Positions 8,691 through 17,407 of a stretch of DNA of 64,000 nucleotides are shown piece after piece. Origin of the DNA: Holophagaceae bacterium (GTDB lineage Bacteria > Acidobacteriota > Holophagae > Holophagales > Holophagaceae); NCBI GenBank assembly GCA_023257195.1, contig JALRCU010000041.1, positions 62,001 through 126,000 of the forward strand. The letters run 5' to 3'. The notes beneath the pieces were generated by a model. That model was not told the DNA's origin and ran no database searches. It saw nothing but the letters and a program-made list of their open reading frames with translations. Position 1 is the stretch's first letter. Each line of letters begins with the position of its first letter. The position numbers and the translations under genes are program-made.

Positions 8691-9787
8691 CGGTCCACCT
8701 CTCCGAGTACCACATCAAGCGTTCCGATGGCGGCGATGACATCAGCAAGCAAGCGACCTTCGGTCATTTGGGGTAAGGCTTGAAGATTGACAAAGGAGGG
8801 GCCGCGCACATGAAAACGATAAGGGTTTTGAGAGCCCTTCTCTCCGACTAAGTAATAACCTAATTCCCCTTTGGGGGCTTCGATCGGATGGTAGATTTCA
8901 TTGACCTCAGATTTTAAAACCTTAGGAATCTTTGCCATGACATTACCTTCTGGAAGTCCATCGATACATTGTTGAATGATCCGATGGCTTTGACGAAACT
9001 CTTCGAGGCGAACAAGATAACGAGCATAGGTATCCGCTTCAGTACGCGTCGGTACATCGAAATCCATTTCGGCGTAAGCGGCATAAGGGAAAGCTTTTCG
9101 AACATCATAGTTGACACCCGCAGCTCGAAGAACGGGGCCCGTAACACCGAAAGCGATACATTGATCAGCTTGAATGGGAGCAATCCCAATCGTTCTTTTT
9201 TTCCAGATTCGATTTTCAGTCAACAACGTCTCATATTCATCAATGCAGTTCAAGAATCGATCTTGAAAAGCTTGAACTTGCTTGATAAAGCCAGGGGGGA
9301 TGTCTTCGCGAAGGCCCCCGATGCGAAAGGCGGTAGTGGTAAGACGAGCACCACAGAAAGACTCGAAGCAATTAAGGATTTCTTCGCGCTCTCGAAACGC
9401 ATATAAAAATACGGTCATGGCACCAATATCAAGGGCATGCGTCCCGAGCCAAAGCAGATGAGAGCTGATGCGATTGAGTTCAGTCATCATGGTACGAATA
9501 TAGTGGGCTCGACGAGGGACTTGGATGCCAAACAATTTTTCGACGGACTCAGCCCATCCAAGGTTGTTACTTACCGAGGCGACATAATCCATACGATCGG
9601 TCCAAACTTGACCTTGAAAAAAGGTCTTATTCTCACAGATTTTTTCAACCCCACGATGGAGGTAGCCAATCACGGGAGTGCATTTCACAATTGTTTCACC
9701 GTCGAGACGAAGTTTGACGCGAAGCACCCCGTGTGTGGAAGGGTGCTGAGGTCCCAGATTAATTTCCAATTCCTCGTTTTTAAACAC
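8687..9787 (-). CDS. nuoD: NADH-quinone oxidoreductase subunit D (49 kDa type)
   Basis: A 366-residue hydrophilic subunit that shapes the quinone pocket together with NuoB. The N-terminus has the diagnostic [14 protein letters not shown] with the quinone-contact His, then [10 protein letters not shown] and DRMDYV; the C-terminus ends in DVVLGEVDR, a normal NuoD ending. The start is GTG at 9787, preceded by AGGAG at eight bases. NuoD is a separate gene, not fused to NuoC, although its neighbour NuoC has an unusual N-terminus. Confidence 0.96.
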   Translation of the reverse strand: MFKNEELEINLGPQHPSTHGVLRVKLRLDGETIVKCTPVIGYLHRGVEKICENKTFFQGQVWTDRMDYVASVSNNLGWAESVEKLFGIQVPRRAHYIRTMMTELNRISSHLLWLGTHALDIGAMTVFLYAFREREEILNCFESFCGARLTTTAFRIGGLREDIPPGFIKQVQAFQDRFLNCIDEYETLLTENRIWKKRTIGIAPIQADQCIAFGVTGPVLRAAGVNYDVRKAFPYAAYAEMDFDVPTRTEADTYARYLVRLEEFRQSHRIIQQCIDGLPEGNVMAKIPKVLKSEVNEIYHPIEAPKGELGYYLVGEKGSQNPYRFHVRGPSFVNLQALPQMTEGRLLADVIAAIGTLDVVLGEVDR

Positions 9788-9798
9788 CGATCAAACTC

Positions 9799-11349
9799 CT
9801 AGTTAGCTTCTGGTTTTTTTAGATTAATACTTAGGTTCCCGGCTTTTTCAAGGGACAAGCGCATCAAAACGCCCGATCGATCTTCTCGAAAATCAATTTC
9901 ACGTTGACCAAGACCCAGCGTTGGATATTCTTTTCGCAACGGGAATCCCTCCCAATCCTCAGGACAGAGAATTCTAGTTAAATCGGGATGATCCTTAAAG
10001 CGAATACCGAACATATCAAAGATTTCTCGTTCAAGCCAGTTCGCACCGGGATAAACTGCGACAGCACTTGTCACGTCGTAACCCTCGGGTACTAAAATAC
10101 GTAACCGTAATCGACGTTGTCTTGAAAGACTTGTCAAATGATAGACAATAGAGAATTTAAATGCATCGGCAGCGGGATAATGGGTTGCGGTTTCATCGGC
10201 GAGCATCTCAAATTTGAGAGCAGGGTCCTCTTTACATAAGGCTAAAGCTTCAAGAATGAAATCCGGATTGACTTGGCAAACTAATTCCCCGGACTGCTGA
10301 AAAATTTCTTCCACTTTCGAACCTAATTTCTGCTGCAGATAAATGAGTTCGGGGGCGTCCGCTAAAATCGGGGTGGGTGCTACGACATCGTTTTCATCTT
10401 TTTTGGCCGCAGGTCGAACGGGAGCCTTGGGGGCTTCTTTGCCTTCCGCGAGCGCCTTGGCTTTATTGGTTTCATAATCAGCCAATTGTTTTTGCCACTT
10501 GGCTTCATCCGCTATTTTTTGATTTTCTTGGTCGGCTAAATAAATCTTAAGGCTAGGCAGAGGAACGGTTTTGGGCATCACAACCGTTCGATTGGGTGCT
10601 GCTGCAATATTCCACACAAAAGACTGACTGGGTTCTGGACTGTGACCGTGCGCTGCATCTATTTTCTTTTCAATTTTAGGAGCATCGCCGAGAACACCGT
10701 ATTTGATTACGTCGACCGGACAACCCGCAGCAGCCGAGATAATTTTTTCAATGAGAGATTCTCCTAGCAGCTCTTTGATTTTGGATTTTTCAATACGATT
10801 TTCATTTTCTTTTCCATCTAGCCGAACCTCGGCTTTGATATGACAACTATCGGCAGTGACGTGAAAGACCTCGGGGCATTCGGCTTCACAAGCGTTGCAA
10901 ACAATACACCCTTCATCAATCCATACTTCTGTGATGCGTGGCTTAGTAGCTACGGAAGCATTGGTTTGAGGCAAGGGAGTGTCAATCGCAGTCGAAGTAG
11001 ATTCAGGTTCGGTGGGGGCTACTGTGGGAGCTACTGCGGGGGCTGCTACTTGTACGACGACATCGACCCTAGGGGCTTCAACCGGAACTTCGGAGACTAC
11101 TTGTTCGTACTGAATGACATTGACGGGACAAGCCACTGCAGCGGCAATAATACTACTTTCTAGTGAGGATTGAAGCGGGGTTTGTAAGGCAGATTTTGAA
11201 GAACGATTTTCATCCTCTTGTCCATCGACCCGTGCATCAGATTTGATGTGGCAACTATCGGCAGTGACATGAAAGACATCGGGGCATTCGGCTTCGCAGG
11301 CATTGCAAACAATGCAACCTTCTTCGATCCAAACCTTGGTGATAGACAT
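9799..11349 (-). CDS. nuoC: NuoC fused to two N-terminal [4Fe-4S] ferredoxin domains
   Basis: A 516-residue protein; ordinary NuoC is about 150-220. Residues 1-85 form ferredoxin domain 1 (Cys 12, 15, 18, 22 and 74; motif CIVCNACEAECP, then CPV). Residues 86-138 are an Ala/Pro/Val linker. Residues 139-217 are ferredoxin domain 2 (Cys 148, 151, 154, 158 and 210). A second linker with a Lys/Glu/Ala helical stretch covers about 218-330, and NuoC proper covers about 331-500, with NWLEREIFDMFGI, DHPDLTRIL and GFPLRKEYPTLG. Each ferredoxin also has a Cys in DSCHIK (33, 169), so a cluster of four Cys plus a spare pair is possible, as in Desulfovibrio gigas ferredoxin II. The gene sits where nuoC belongs, between nuoB and nuoD. 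A role as an added electron entry arm is inference. Confidence 0.93.
   Translation of the reverse strand: MSITKVWIEEGCIVCNACEAECPDVFHVTADSCHIKSDARVDGQEDENRSSKSALQTPLQSSLESSIIAAAVACPVNVIQYEQVVSEVPVEAPRVDVVVQVAAPAVAPTVAPTEPESTSTAIDTPLPQTNASVATKPRITEVWIDEGCIVCNACEAECPEVFHVTADSCHIKAEVRLDGKENENRIEKSKIKELLGESLIEKIISAAAGCPVDVIKYGVLGDAPKIEKKIDAAHGHSPEPSQSFVWNIAAAPNRTVVMPKTVPLPSLKIYLADQENQKIADEAKWQKQLADYETNKAKALAEGKEAPKAPVRPAAKKDENDVVAPTPILADAPELIYLQQKLGSKVEEIFQQSGELVCQVNPDFILEALALCKEDPALKFEMLADETATHYPAADAFKFSIVYHLTSLSRQRRLRLRILVPEGYDVTSAVAVYPGANWLEREIFDMFGIRFKDHPDLTRILCPEDWEGFPLRKEYPTLGLGQREIDFREDRSGVLMRLSLEKAGNLSINLKKPEAN
10795..11343 (-). repeat. Internal tandem duplication encoding the two ferredoxin domains of NuoC
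   Basis: The DNA at about 11203-11343 reappears at about 10795-10935, offset by 408 bases (136 codons, in frame). By eye most bases match over the central ~100 bases, including a run of identical sequence around the cysteine motif. The copies encode nearly the same 30-residue peptide (CIVCNACEAECP and VFHVTADSCHIK in both). Similarity fades in the intervening linker. This points to a domain duplication within the gene rather than two independent fusions. Confidence 0.85.
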
Positions 11350-11352
11350 CGA

Positions 11353-11868
11353 TTACCCTACAGACTCGAAGATTTCAGCGTAGCGATCAGACATGCTGGA
11401 CGTCATAATCTTGTCTTGTAACTTTAAGAAGCCGTAAATCAAACTTTCTGGACGGGGAGGACATCCCGGAATAAATACGTCAACCGGAATAATTTTATCG
11501 ACGCCCTGAATGGTGTGATAACTATCGAAAGGACCCCCCGCGGTGGCGCAAGAGCCCATCGCAATGACCCATTTGGGTTCAGGCATTTGGTCGTAAAGTT
11601 TCTTAATTACTGGAGCCATCTTGTAGGTGACCGTGCCCGCTACAATCATCAAGTCTGATTGACGAGGAGTGGCTCTAAAAATACCTGCACCGAATCGATC
11701 AAAATCAAAACGACTTGCTCCTGCAGCCATCATTTCGATCGCACAACAAGCAAGCCCGAAGGTCATGGGCCATACCGATGAAGCGCGGGCCCAATTGACG
11801 ACCTTTTCCACTTTGGTGGTGATCAAGATGTGTTCGAGAGATGAGGGCTGATTTAAAATCACGGACAT
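11353..11868 (-). CDS. nuoB: NADH-quinone oxidoreductase subunit B (N2 cluster)
   Basis: A 171-residue subunit carrying the terminal [4Fe-4S] cluster N2 that reduces quinone. The tandem cysteines Cys41-Cys42 ([11 protein letters not shown]), Cys107 (MGSCATAGG) and Cys136 (PGCPPRPE) give the complete ligand set. The TPRQSD segment is also typical. It lies three bases after nuoA's stop, and the ATG at 11868 is the only reasonable start. Confidence 0.97.
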   Translation of the reverse strand: MSVILNQPSSLEHILITTKVEKVVNWARASSVWPMTFGLACCAIEMMAAGASRFDFDRFGAGIFRATPRQSDLMIVAGTVTYKMAPVIKKLYDQMPEPKWVIAMGSCATAGGPFDSYHTIQGVDKIIPVDVFIPGCPPRPESLIYGFLKLQDKIMTSSMSDRYAEIFESVG

Positions 11869-11872
11869 GAAC

Positions 11873-12226
11873 TTACTCCCAATTCAGGGCGCCCTTAGAC
11901 CAAATATAGGCATACCCAATTAATAGCAAAAACAGAAAAAATCCCATTTCGACTAAACCAAAAATCCACAGCTCTTTTAATTGAAGAGCCCAAGGTAGAA
12001 GAAAAACTGTTTCAACATCAAAAATTAAAAATAAAACCGCAACGAGATAATATCTGACACTAAACTTTTCTCGCGCATCCGTGGTGGCCGTGATTCCACA
12101 TTCGTACGTGGAGTGTTTGGAGGTACTGTAGAAGCTGGGGCGAATGAAACGAGAAAGACTCCATACCAAAGCAGGTAGTGTTAGGGATATGGCAATAAGC
12201 AACAAAATAGGTGCATAGCCTTGCAT
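11873..12226 (-). CDS. nuoA: NADH-quinone oxidoreductase subunit A
   Basis: A 117-residue, three-helix membrane subunit and first gene of the nuo operon. The family signature [20 protein letters not shown] and the following [15 protein letters not shown] are both present. The ATG at 12226 is preceded by GGAG. The 129-bp region to the divergent pilB-like gene must hold the operon promoter; a TTGACC and a TATAAG exist there on the minus strand, but their spacing (23 bases) is too long to claim a promoter. Confidence 0.96.
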   Translation of the reverse strand: MQGYAPILLLIAISLTLPALVWSLSRFIRPSFYSTSKHSTYECGITATTDAREKFSVRYYLVAVLFLIFDVETVFLLPWALQLKELWIFGLVEMGFFLFLLLIGYAYIWSKGALNWE

Positions 12227-12355
12227 GGGATCTCCGCTCCCTTATATTGTGGGGTTTTGGTAGCGCTTGGGTCAATCATCTAAACGAGGGATAATAAGAT
12301 TTAGACCTCGCGGATCTAGTCATCTCTCTGCACATAAAAAAGAACGGTCATATCC

Positions 12356-13981
12356 ATGAATCCCTTCCCTGAAAAAAGTGCACCTAAGCCCTTATCAACC
12401 GACTCCCTTGAGGATTCGACGTTGAAATATATGGGTTTATACCCTGAATTAGACCTTGCGATTGAGGCAGTTGATTACGCTCTATTCAAGTCCATTTCCC
12501 TTGATTTGATGGTTAAGTATCAATTTGTGCCTGTGCGAGTCTTTGAGGAAAAATTGATCATCGCTATGGTTGATCCTCTCGATGTTCTAGTTCAAGATAT
12601 CCTGCGCTTTGAACTCGGTCGGCCCCTAAGTTTTGTCGGGGCTCCTGCGCAGCAAATACAGGACGTACTGAAGAAATCTGAGAGTGGACAAAAAATTCTT
12701 GACGAAGCGGGTGAAGCGCTCAAAGTTCAAGTCCTTCGCGAAGAAGATATCGACGAAGAGGTTCTTGATTTTGAAAAATTAACCGATAAGGATGAAGCTC
12801 CCATTGTTCGCCTTGTGGATACTACTATTTTCAATGCACTTCAAAGGCGAGCTAGCGACATTCATCTTGAAACTTCGGCCACTCATATCCTGATTAAATA
12901 TCGAATTGATGGAAGCCTTTATTCTGCCTCCGAGCGTATAGATCGGCGGTTTGCTCCATCGATTATTTCTCGTATCAAAGTCATGTCTGAACTAGACATC
13001 TCCGAGAAACGACAACCCCAAGATGGGCGCTTTAAACTTAGGGTGCGAGGACGAGCGATCGACTTTCGCGTATCGATCATGCCTACGATTCATGGCGAAG
13101 ATGCCGTCATTCGTATATTAGATAAAGAAAATTTAACCCAAGAATTTGCCGCCTTGAATTTAGATATTTTAGGATTTTCCCCTTTAGAGTTAGCCCGCTT
13201 ACGTCGATTTTCAAGGGAACCCTATGGTATGTTTTTGGTCACTGGCCCGACGGGTAGCGGTAAGACTACAACACTCTATGCGGTACTCAGTGAAATCAAA
13301 AATCCGGAAGACAAGATTATTACCATCGAAGATCCCGTGGAATACCAGTTGGAAGGGGTCACTCAAATTCCCGTCAATGAAAAAAAGGGGCTCACGTTTG
13401 CCCTAGGCTTGAGATCTATTCTTCGTCACGATCCTGACAAAATTCTGGTAGGAGAAATTCGAGATGCCGAAACAGCCCAAATAGCGATTCAGTCGGCACT
13501 GACGGGCCATCTAGTGTTCACAACGGTACACGCCAATAATGTGTTCGATGTCATTGGTCGATTTACCCATATGGGCGTCTCTACGTCTAATTTTGTATCC
13601 TCTCTCAACTGCATTCTGGCTCAACGTTTAGTGAAAATCCTCTGTCCTAAGTGCAAACGGGTCCATCAACCAACGCCGGAAGAATTAGGAAACAACGGGG
13701 TGTCCTCTGATTGGGCTATTGGGGGAACTTTTTTTGAGAAACAAGGTTGTGTGGAATGCGCCGGGACGGGTTTTAAAGGGCGACAAGCCATTGTTGAATT
13801 TTTAGGTCTAAACGATGAGATGCGGGAAAAACTATATCAGAATGCACCTTTGAGGGAATTAAAAGCTCTCGCTAAGCAACATGGTATGCAAACGCTTCGT
13901 GAAAGTGCTCTTGAAAAAGTCAAATTGGGGTTGACTAATTTTCATGAAATTAATAAAGTTACTTTCCGTGAAGGTCTTTGA
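12356..13981 (+). CDS. Type IV pilus / type II secretion assembly ATPase (PilB/GspE family)
   Basis: A 541-residue cytoplasmic hexameric ATPase powering pilin or pseudopilin polymerisation. An N-terminal MshEN-like domain (about 1-120) leads into the GspE core: Walker A GPTGSGKTTT, Asp box ITIEDPVEYQ, Walker B ILVGEIRDAETA and His box TGHLVFTTVHANN. Two CxxC pairs near residues 435-470 (CPKCKR and CVECAGTG) form the zinc module. No other pilus or secretion genes are adjacent, so I cannot decide between PilB and GspE. It is divergent from nuo, and its 3' end overlaps the convergent ABC exporter by 23 bases. Confidence 0.93.
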   Translation: MNPFPEKSAPKPLSTDSLEDSTLKYMGLYPELDLAIEAVDYALFKSISLDLMVKYQFVPVRVFEEKLIIAMVDPLDVLVQDILRFELGRPLSFVGAPAQQIQDVLKKSESGQKILDEAGEALKVQVLREEDIDEEVLDFEKLTDKDEAPIVRLVDTTIFNALQRRASDIHLETSATHILIKYRIDGSLYSASERIDRRFAPSIISRIKVMSELDISEKRQPQDGRFKLRVRGRAIDFRVSIMPTIHGEDAVIRILDKENLTQEFAALNLDILGFSPLELARLRRFSREPYGMFLVTGPTGSGKTTTLYAVLSEIKNPEDKIITIEDPVEYQLEGVTQIPVNEKKGLTFALGLRSILRHDPDKILVGEIRDAETAQIAIQSALTGHLVFTTVHANNVFDVIGRFTHMGVSTSNFVSSLNCILAQRLVKILCPKCKRVHQPTPEELGNNGVSSDWAIGGTFFEKQGCVECAGTGFKGRQAIVEFLGLNDEMREKLYQNAPLRELKALAKQHGMQTLRESALEKVKLGLTNFHEINKVTFREGL

Positions 13982-15731
13982 TCTCCGCTTTTTGGCTTAA
14001 CTCACGCTCTAGGCTTTGTAATTTCTTAAGACGGGCATACAGACCAGAAACTTGGGCTAATTCATTGGCTGTCCCTTGTTGAATAACTTGACCTTCTTCA
14101 AGCACCAAGACTTTTTCACACGCCTCAGCAACAAATACGCGATGAGAGGTCAGCACCAAGGTGGTTTTACCCAAGTAAGATTTTAGATTGGTTAAAATTT
14201 GACTCTCGGTTTCTGCATCAACTGCCGATAAGGCGTCGTCTAAAAGCAATAAGCGAGGCCGCCGAAGCAAGGCGCGAGCCAAAGCCGTCCGCTGGCGCTC
14301 TCCGCCGCTGAGAATGACTCCTCGTTCGCCAACCACCGTATCCAAACCGTTTGGAAGGCGTTTGATTAGATCATCAAGACAAACGACTTGGGTCACTTCT
14401 TGAATTTCATCCAGGGAAGCCTTTGGGTACCCCATGATGAGATTTTTACGTAATGACTCTGAGAATAAGAAAGCTTCTTGGGGAACCCAACCTAGATTTT
14501 CCCAATGCTTCCTCAGTGAAGATTCATCAAGAATTTTATTATCTAGAAAGACTTGTCCTTTCTGAGGAGGCCGGAGTCCAGCCAAAACCTGAAGCAGAAT
14601 GGTCTTGCCAGACCCTACTCCACCCACCACCGCCAACGAAGTTCCTGGAGCAAGCACAAAACTTAAGGGACCGACGCCCCGTGAGCTATCAAAGCGATAA
14701 ACCACATCTTTCACCTCAAGAGAGGCGGGCTCGGCAATCATCAAGGTCGTCACGGGGGGATCGAGGGGTCTTTCGATGGGAGCCATGACTTCGTCAATAC
14801 GTAATTGACCTGCGCGAGCCCGTTGAAAAAGATTTATCGCCCACCCAAGAGACATGACTGGCCACGCGAGAGTTACTAAATAACCAGAAAAGGCCGTTAA
14901 GTCACCCAACGATAGGGCTTGGCGGAGATAGAGCGTGCCGCCATAGCCAATCAAAGATAAAGTGGCCAGCGCACCAATGAACATTGCCACGGGACCATAC
15001 GCCCCATAAATCACGTTTTGTTTCATACTCAGATCTGCATGAGCACGACTGAGGTCGTCAAATTTATCAACTCGCATATTCTCGAGACCAAAAGCCTGAA
15101 CCACTCGCTCGCCGCTGATCGTTTCATGACTGAAGGTGCTTAGATTCGAGAATGCAACTTGAAGTTTTTGCTGTACTTGATGACTCATACGACCCAAAAA
15201 ATAAAAACCAAAAGCTAAAAGAGAAAAGGGGAGCATAACGGCTAGAGTTAATTTCCAACTTGTGGAAATCATTAAACTTAGCGTGACGGGTAAAACACTT
15301 GCCGTCTGGAGAAAACTCATAAGACCTGGGCCGGTCGCCATACGAACGGTACTCACATCTTCGCCAATACGGCTCATCAAATCGCCAATTTTTTGACGTT
15401 CATAGAAGACATAGGGGCGTGAGAGTAAAAAATCATAAAGTTCTTCGCGCTGTTCTTTTTCGATTTCCCGAGAAAGACCGATAAGATATTTACGCATTAC
15501 GTATCTAAAGACCCCCGCTAGTGCGGTAAACCCGAGCATCCAAATTAGAAAAATACGAGATTGATTCCACTCTTTCATTTCAAGACTATGAACCGCTTTA
15601 CCAGACCAATACGGTACGAAGCTCGCTGCAGTGCTGCAGGCAATCGTCGCTATCAGACCAAGAGTTAGAGTTCTTTTGTGGGGTATCAAAAGAGACAACC
15701 ACCATAGCCGTTTTGATGAATCTGTCAACAA
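13959..15731 (-). CDS. ABC exporter, fused permease and ATPase (MsbA/MdlB-like)
   Basis: A 590-residue half-transporter: six membrane helices in the first ~320 residues, then the nucleotide-binding domain with Walker A GGVGSGKTILL, signature LSGGERQRTALARALL, Walker B LLLLDDALSAVD and switch His in LTSHR. It would homodimerise to export a lipid, peptide or drug. The open frame extends to 15908, but that would overlap the divergent peroxiredoxin. The first good start is TTG 15731 (or 15728) with AGGAGGAGAG just upstream. The substrate cannot be told. Confidence 0.85.
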   Translation of the reverse strand: MLTDSSKRLWWLSLLIPHKRTLTLGLIATIACSTAASFVPYWSGKAVHSLEMKEWNQSRIFLIWMLGFTALAGVFRYVMRKYLIGLSREIEKEQREELYDFLLSRPYVFYERQKIGDLMSRIGEDVSTVRMATGPGLMSFLQTASVLPVTLSLMISTSWKLTLAVMLPFSLLAFGFYFLGRMSHQVQQKLQVAFSNLSTFSHETISGERVVQAFGLENMRVDKFDDLSRAHADLSMKQNVIYGAYGPVAMFIGALATLSLIGYGGTLYLRQALSLGDLTAFSGYLVTLAWPVMSLGWAINLFQRARAGQLRIDEVMAPIERPLDPPVTTLMIAEPASLEVKDVVYRFDSSRGVGPLSFVLAPGTSLAVVGGVGSGKTILLQVLAGLRPPQKGQVFLDNKILDESSLRKHWENLGWVPQEAFLFSESLRKNLIMGYPKASLDEIQEVTQVVCLDDLIKRLPNGLDTVVGERGVILSGGERQRTALARALLRRPRLLLLDDALSAVDAETESQILTNLKSYLGKTTLVLTSHRVFVAEACEKVLVLEEGQVIQQGTANELAQVSGLYARLKKLQSLERELSQKAEIKDLHGK

Positions 15732-15821
15732 AGGAACCTCTCCTCCTAGACTAGCAAGAACCAAGCTATTCGTCCCAATCTGAGGGTAAGATACATAAAA
15801 GTAATCAGTAGAAGAGGGCTT

Positions 15822-16286
15822 ATGAATTTGATTGGTAAAAAAATTCCGACTTTCAAATTGCAAGATGAGGACGGACGGATGATTGATCAAAGTCTCTTCC
15901 GAGGTCAATGGACGGTCTTATATGCCTATCCGAAAGATTCAACACCGGGATGTACGCAAGAGTCCTGTGATTTTCGTGATAATTGGTCCCGACTTAAACG
16001 AATGAAAGTTCAAGTCCTAGGAATCAGTCGCGATAGCCATGCAAGTCATCAAAAGTTTCGAGACAAATTCGAACTTCCCTTCCTACTGTTATCTGATCCA
16101 GAGGCAAAACTGCTTAAACCCCTGGGGGCTTTTGGTAAAAAAATGATGTACGGAAAAGAAGTACAAGGCATTATTCGGTCCACTTTCCTGGTCGATCCCA
16201 AAGGAGTCATTCGCTTTATCTGGCCCAAGGTCTCTGTGAAGGGTCACGTAGACGAGGTAATGGAGCAGCTTAAATCACTCATGTAG
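15822..16286 (+). CDS. bcp: Thioredoxin-dependent peroxiredoxin, PrxQ/Bcp type
   Basis: A 154-residue thiol peroxidase reducing hydrogen peroxide and alkyl hydroperoxides. The active site reads YPKDSTPGCTQESCDFRD: peroxidatic Cys in TPGCT and resolving Cys five residues later, which is the atypical 2-Cys PrxQ pattern. Length is standard. It is divergent from the ABC exporter and convergent with a small membrane-protein gene, with a three-base gap at its end. Confidence 0.95.
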   Translation: MNLIGKKIPTFKLQDEDGRMIDQSLFRGQWTVLYAYPKDSTPGCTQESCDFRDNWSRLKRMKVQVLGISRDSHASHQKFRDKFELPFLLLSDPEAKLLKPLGAFGKKMMYGKEVQGIIRSTFLVDPKGVIRFIWPKVSVKGHVDEVMEQLKSLM

Positions 16287-16289
16287 GAT

Positions 16290-16547
16290 CTAGTGTCGAT
16301 GGCCAGGCTCACCATGTTCAACATCGGCATGACGTTTAGTCCACCATCGGTCAATCACCCAATACCAAGCTCCGCTGATGAGAGGTCCGACGATCGCAGC
16401 TGTACCTGCTAATTCAATCCTCGCGCCCGTAATACGCGAGATCACAATGGTTTCAATAAAAATATGACCTGAGGTGAAAATAATAGCCCGGATAATTGAA
16501 GCAGAATTACTTAATTCGAATAGTGAAGAAAAATATTTTTTTATCAT
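16290..16547 (-). CDS. Small DUF2061-like membrane protein
   Basis: An 85-residue protein with two hydrophobic helices (about 18-37 and 43-65) and a charged, His-rich tail (RWWTKRHADVEHGEPGHRH). The pattern of a first helix starting IIRAIIFTSGHIFIETI and a second ending in YWVIDRWW resembles DUF2061 membrane proteins, whose function is unknown. It follows fabI by 21 bases on the same strand and may be cotranscribed with it. The family call is tentative. Confidence 0.6.
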   Translation of the reverse strand: MIKKYFSSLFELSNSASIIRAIIFTSGHIFIETIVISRITGARIELAGTAAIVGPLISGAWYWVIDRWWTKRHADVEHGEPGHRH

Positions 16548-16568
16548 GCTCTCTTTCTAGAAAGTTAT

Positions 16569-17333
16569 TTATAGAGCCATAATACTATAGCCGCCGTCGA
16601 CATAAAGCACTTGCCCCGTGATGCCACGGCCCATGTCGGATAGAAGAAAGACTCCGGCGTCTCCAACTTCTTCAAGTTCGGTATTTTTCCTAAGCGGAGC
16701 CTTGCTACGATGCAGATCTAATATTGAGGAAAAACCCCCGATACCGGCTGCGGCTAATGTCTTGATGGGTCCGGCAGAAATACAATTCACGCGAACATTA
16801 AACGGGCCTAAATCACTTGCGAGATAGCGCGTAGCGCTTTCGAGAGCGGCTTTGGCCACACCCATGACGTTATAGTTCGGCATCACTCGTTCGCTACCAA
16901 GGTAAGTGAGTGCCACAATGCTTCCACCTTGGGTCATGAGCGGCTTGGCTGCATGGGCTAGCACAGGAAGCGAATAAGTACTGATGTCAAGTGCGGTCCT
17001 AAAATCTTCTCGAGTTGTACTGACAAAATCCCCTTCGAGCGCTTGACGAGGAGCATACGCCACGGCATGTACTAAAAAATCTATCTGGCCCCAGGCTTCA
17101 CGAAGATAATTAAAACCTTTATGAACTTGTGCATCATCACTTACATCCATCTGAAACATGAGAGAACCAGGGAGATCATTGGTGAGTTCTTTTACATTTT
17201 CACCTAGTCGCTCACTTTGAAAACTGAAGGCGCACTGAGCTCCCTGTTCCACGCAACGTTGGGCGATAGCCCAAGCAATCGATCGCTTGTTAGCTACCCC
17301 TACAATGAGGCCTTTTTTTCCTTTCATCAGCAT
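16569..17333 (-). CDS. fabI: Enoyl-[acyl-carrier-protein] reductase, FabI type
   Basis: A 254-residue short-chain-dehydrogenase-fold enzyme for the last step of fatty-acid elongation, reducing enoyl-ACP with NAD(P)H. FabI features: nucleotide motif GLIVGVANKRSIAWAIA, HAVAYAPR, the active Tyr and Lys in YNVMGVAKAALES, and the NCISAGPIKTLAAAGI substrate loop. It ends VLYVDGGYSIMAL, as FabI proteins do. Two in-frame ATGs (17333 and 17327) are possible starts. Divergent from a TPR gene. Confidence 0.95.
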   Translation of the reverse strand: MLMKGKKGLIVGVANKRSIAWAIAQRCVEQGAQCAFSFQSERLGENVKELTNDLPGSLMFQMDVSDDAQVHKGFNYLREAWGQIDFLVHAVAYAPRQALEGDFVSTTREDFRTALDISTYSLPVLAHAAKPLMTQGGSIVALTYLGSERVMPNYNVMGVAKAALESATRYLASDLGPFNVRVNCISAGPIKTLAAAGIGGFSSILDLHRSKAPLRKNTELEEVGDAGVFLLSDMGRGITGQVLYVDGGYSIMAL

Positions 17334-17407
17334 AGAGAAACTCCGAGGAACAATGAAGAAGATAGGGGGGTAATGCGTCTTACATACTAGGATTAAGTAT
17401 ATTTACC

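Noticed and set aside
12227-12355. Minus-strand TTGACC and TATAAG as the nuo promoter
   Set aside because: The 23-base spacer is too long for a sigma70 promoter and the second box is almost at the start codon.
15732-15908. N-terminal extension of the ABC exporter into the peroxiredoxin gene
   Set aside because: It would overlap a well-supported divergent gene; a TTG with strong ribosome site lies just after.
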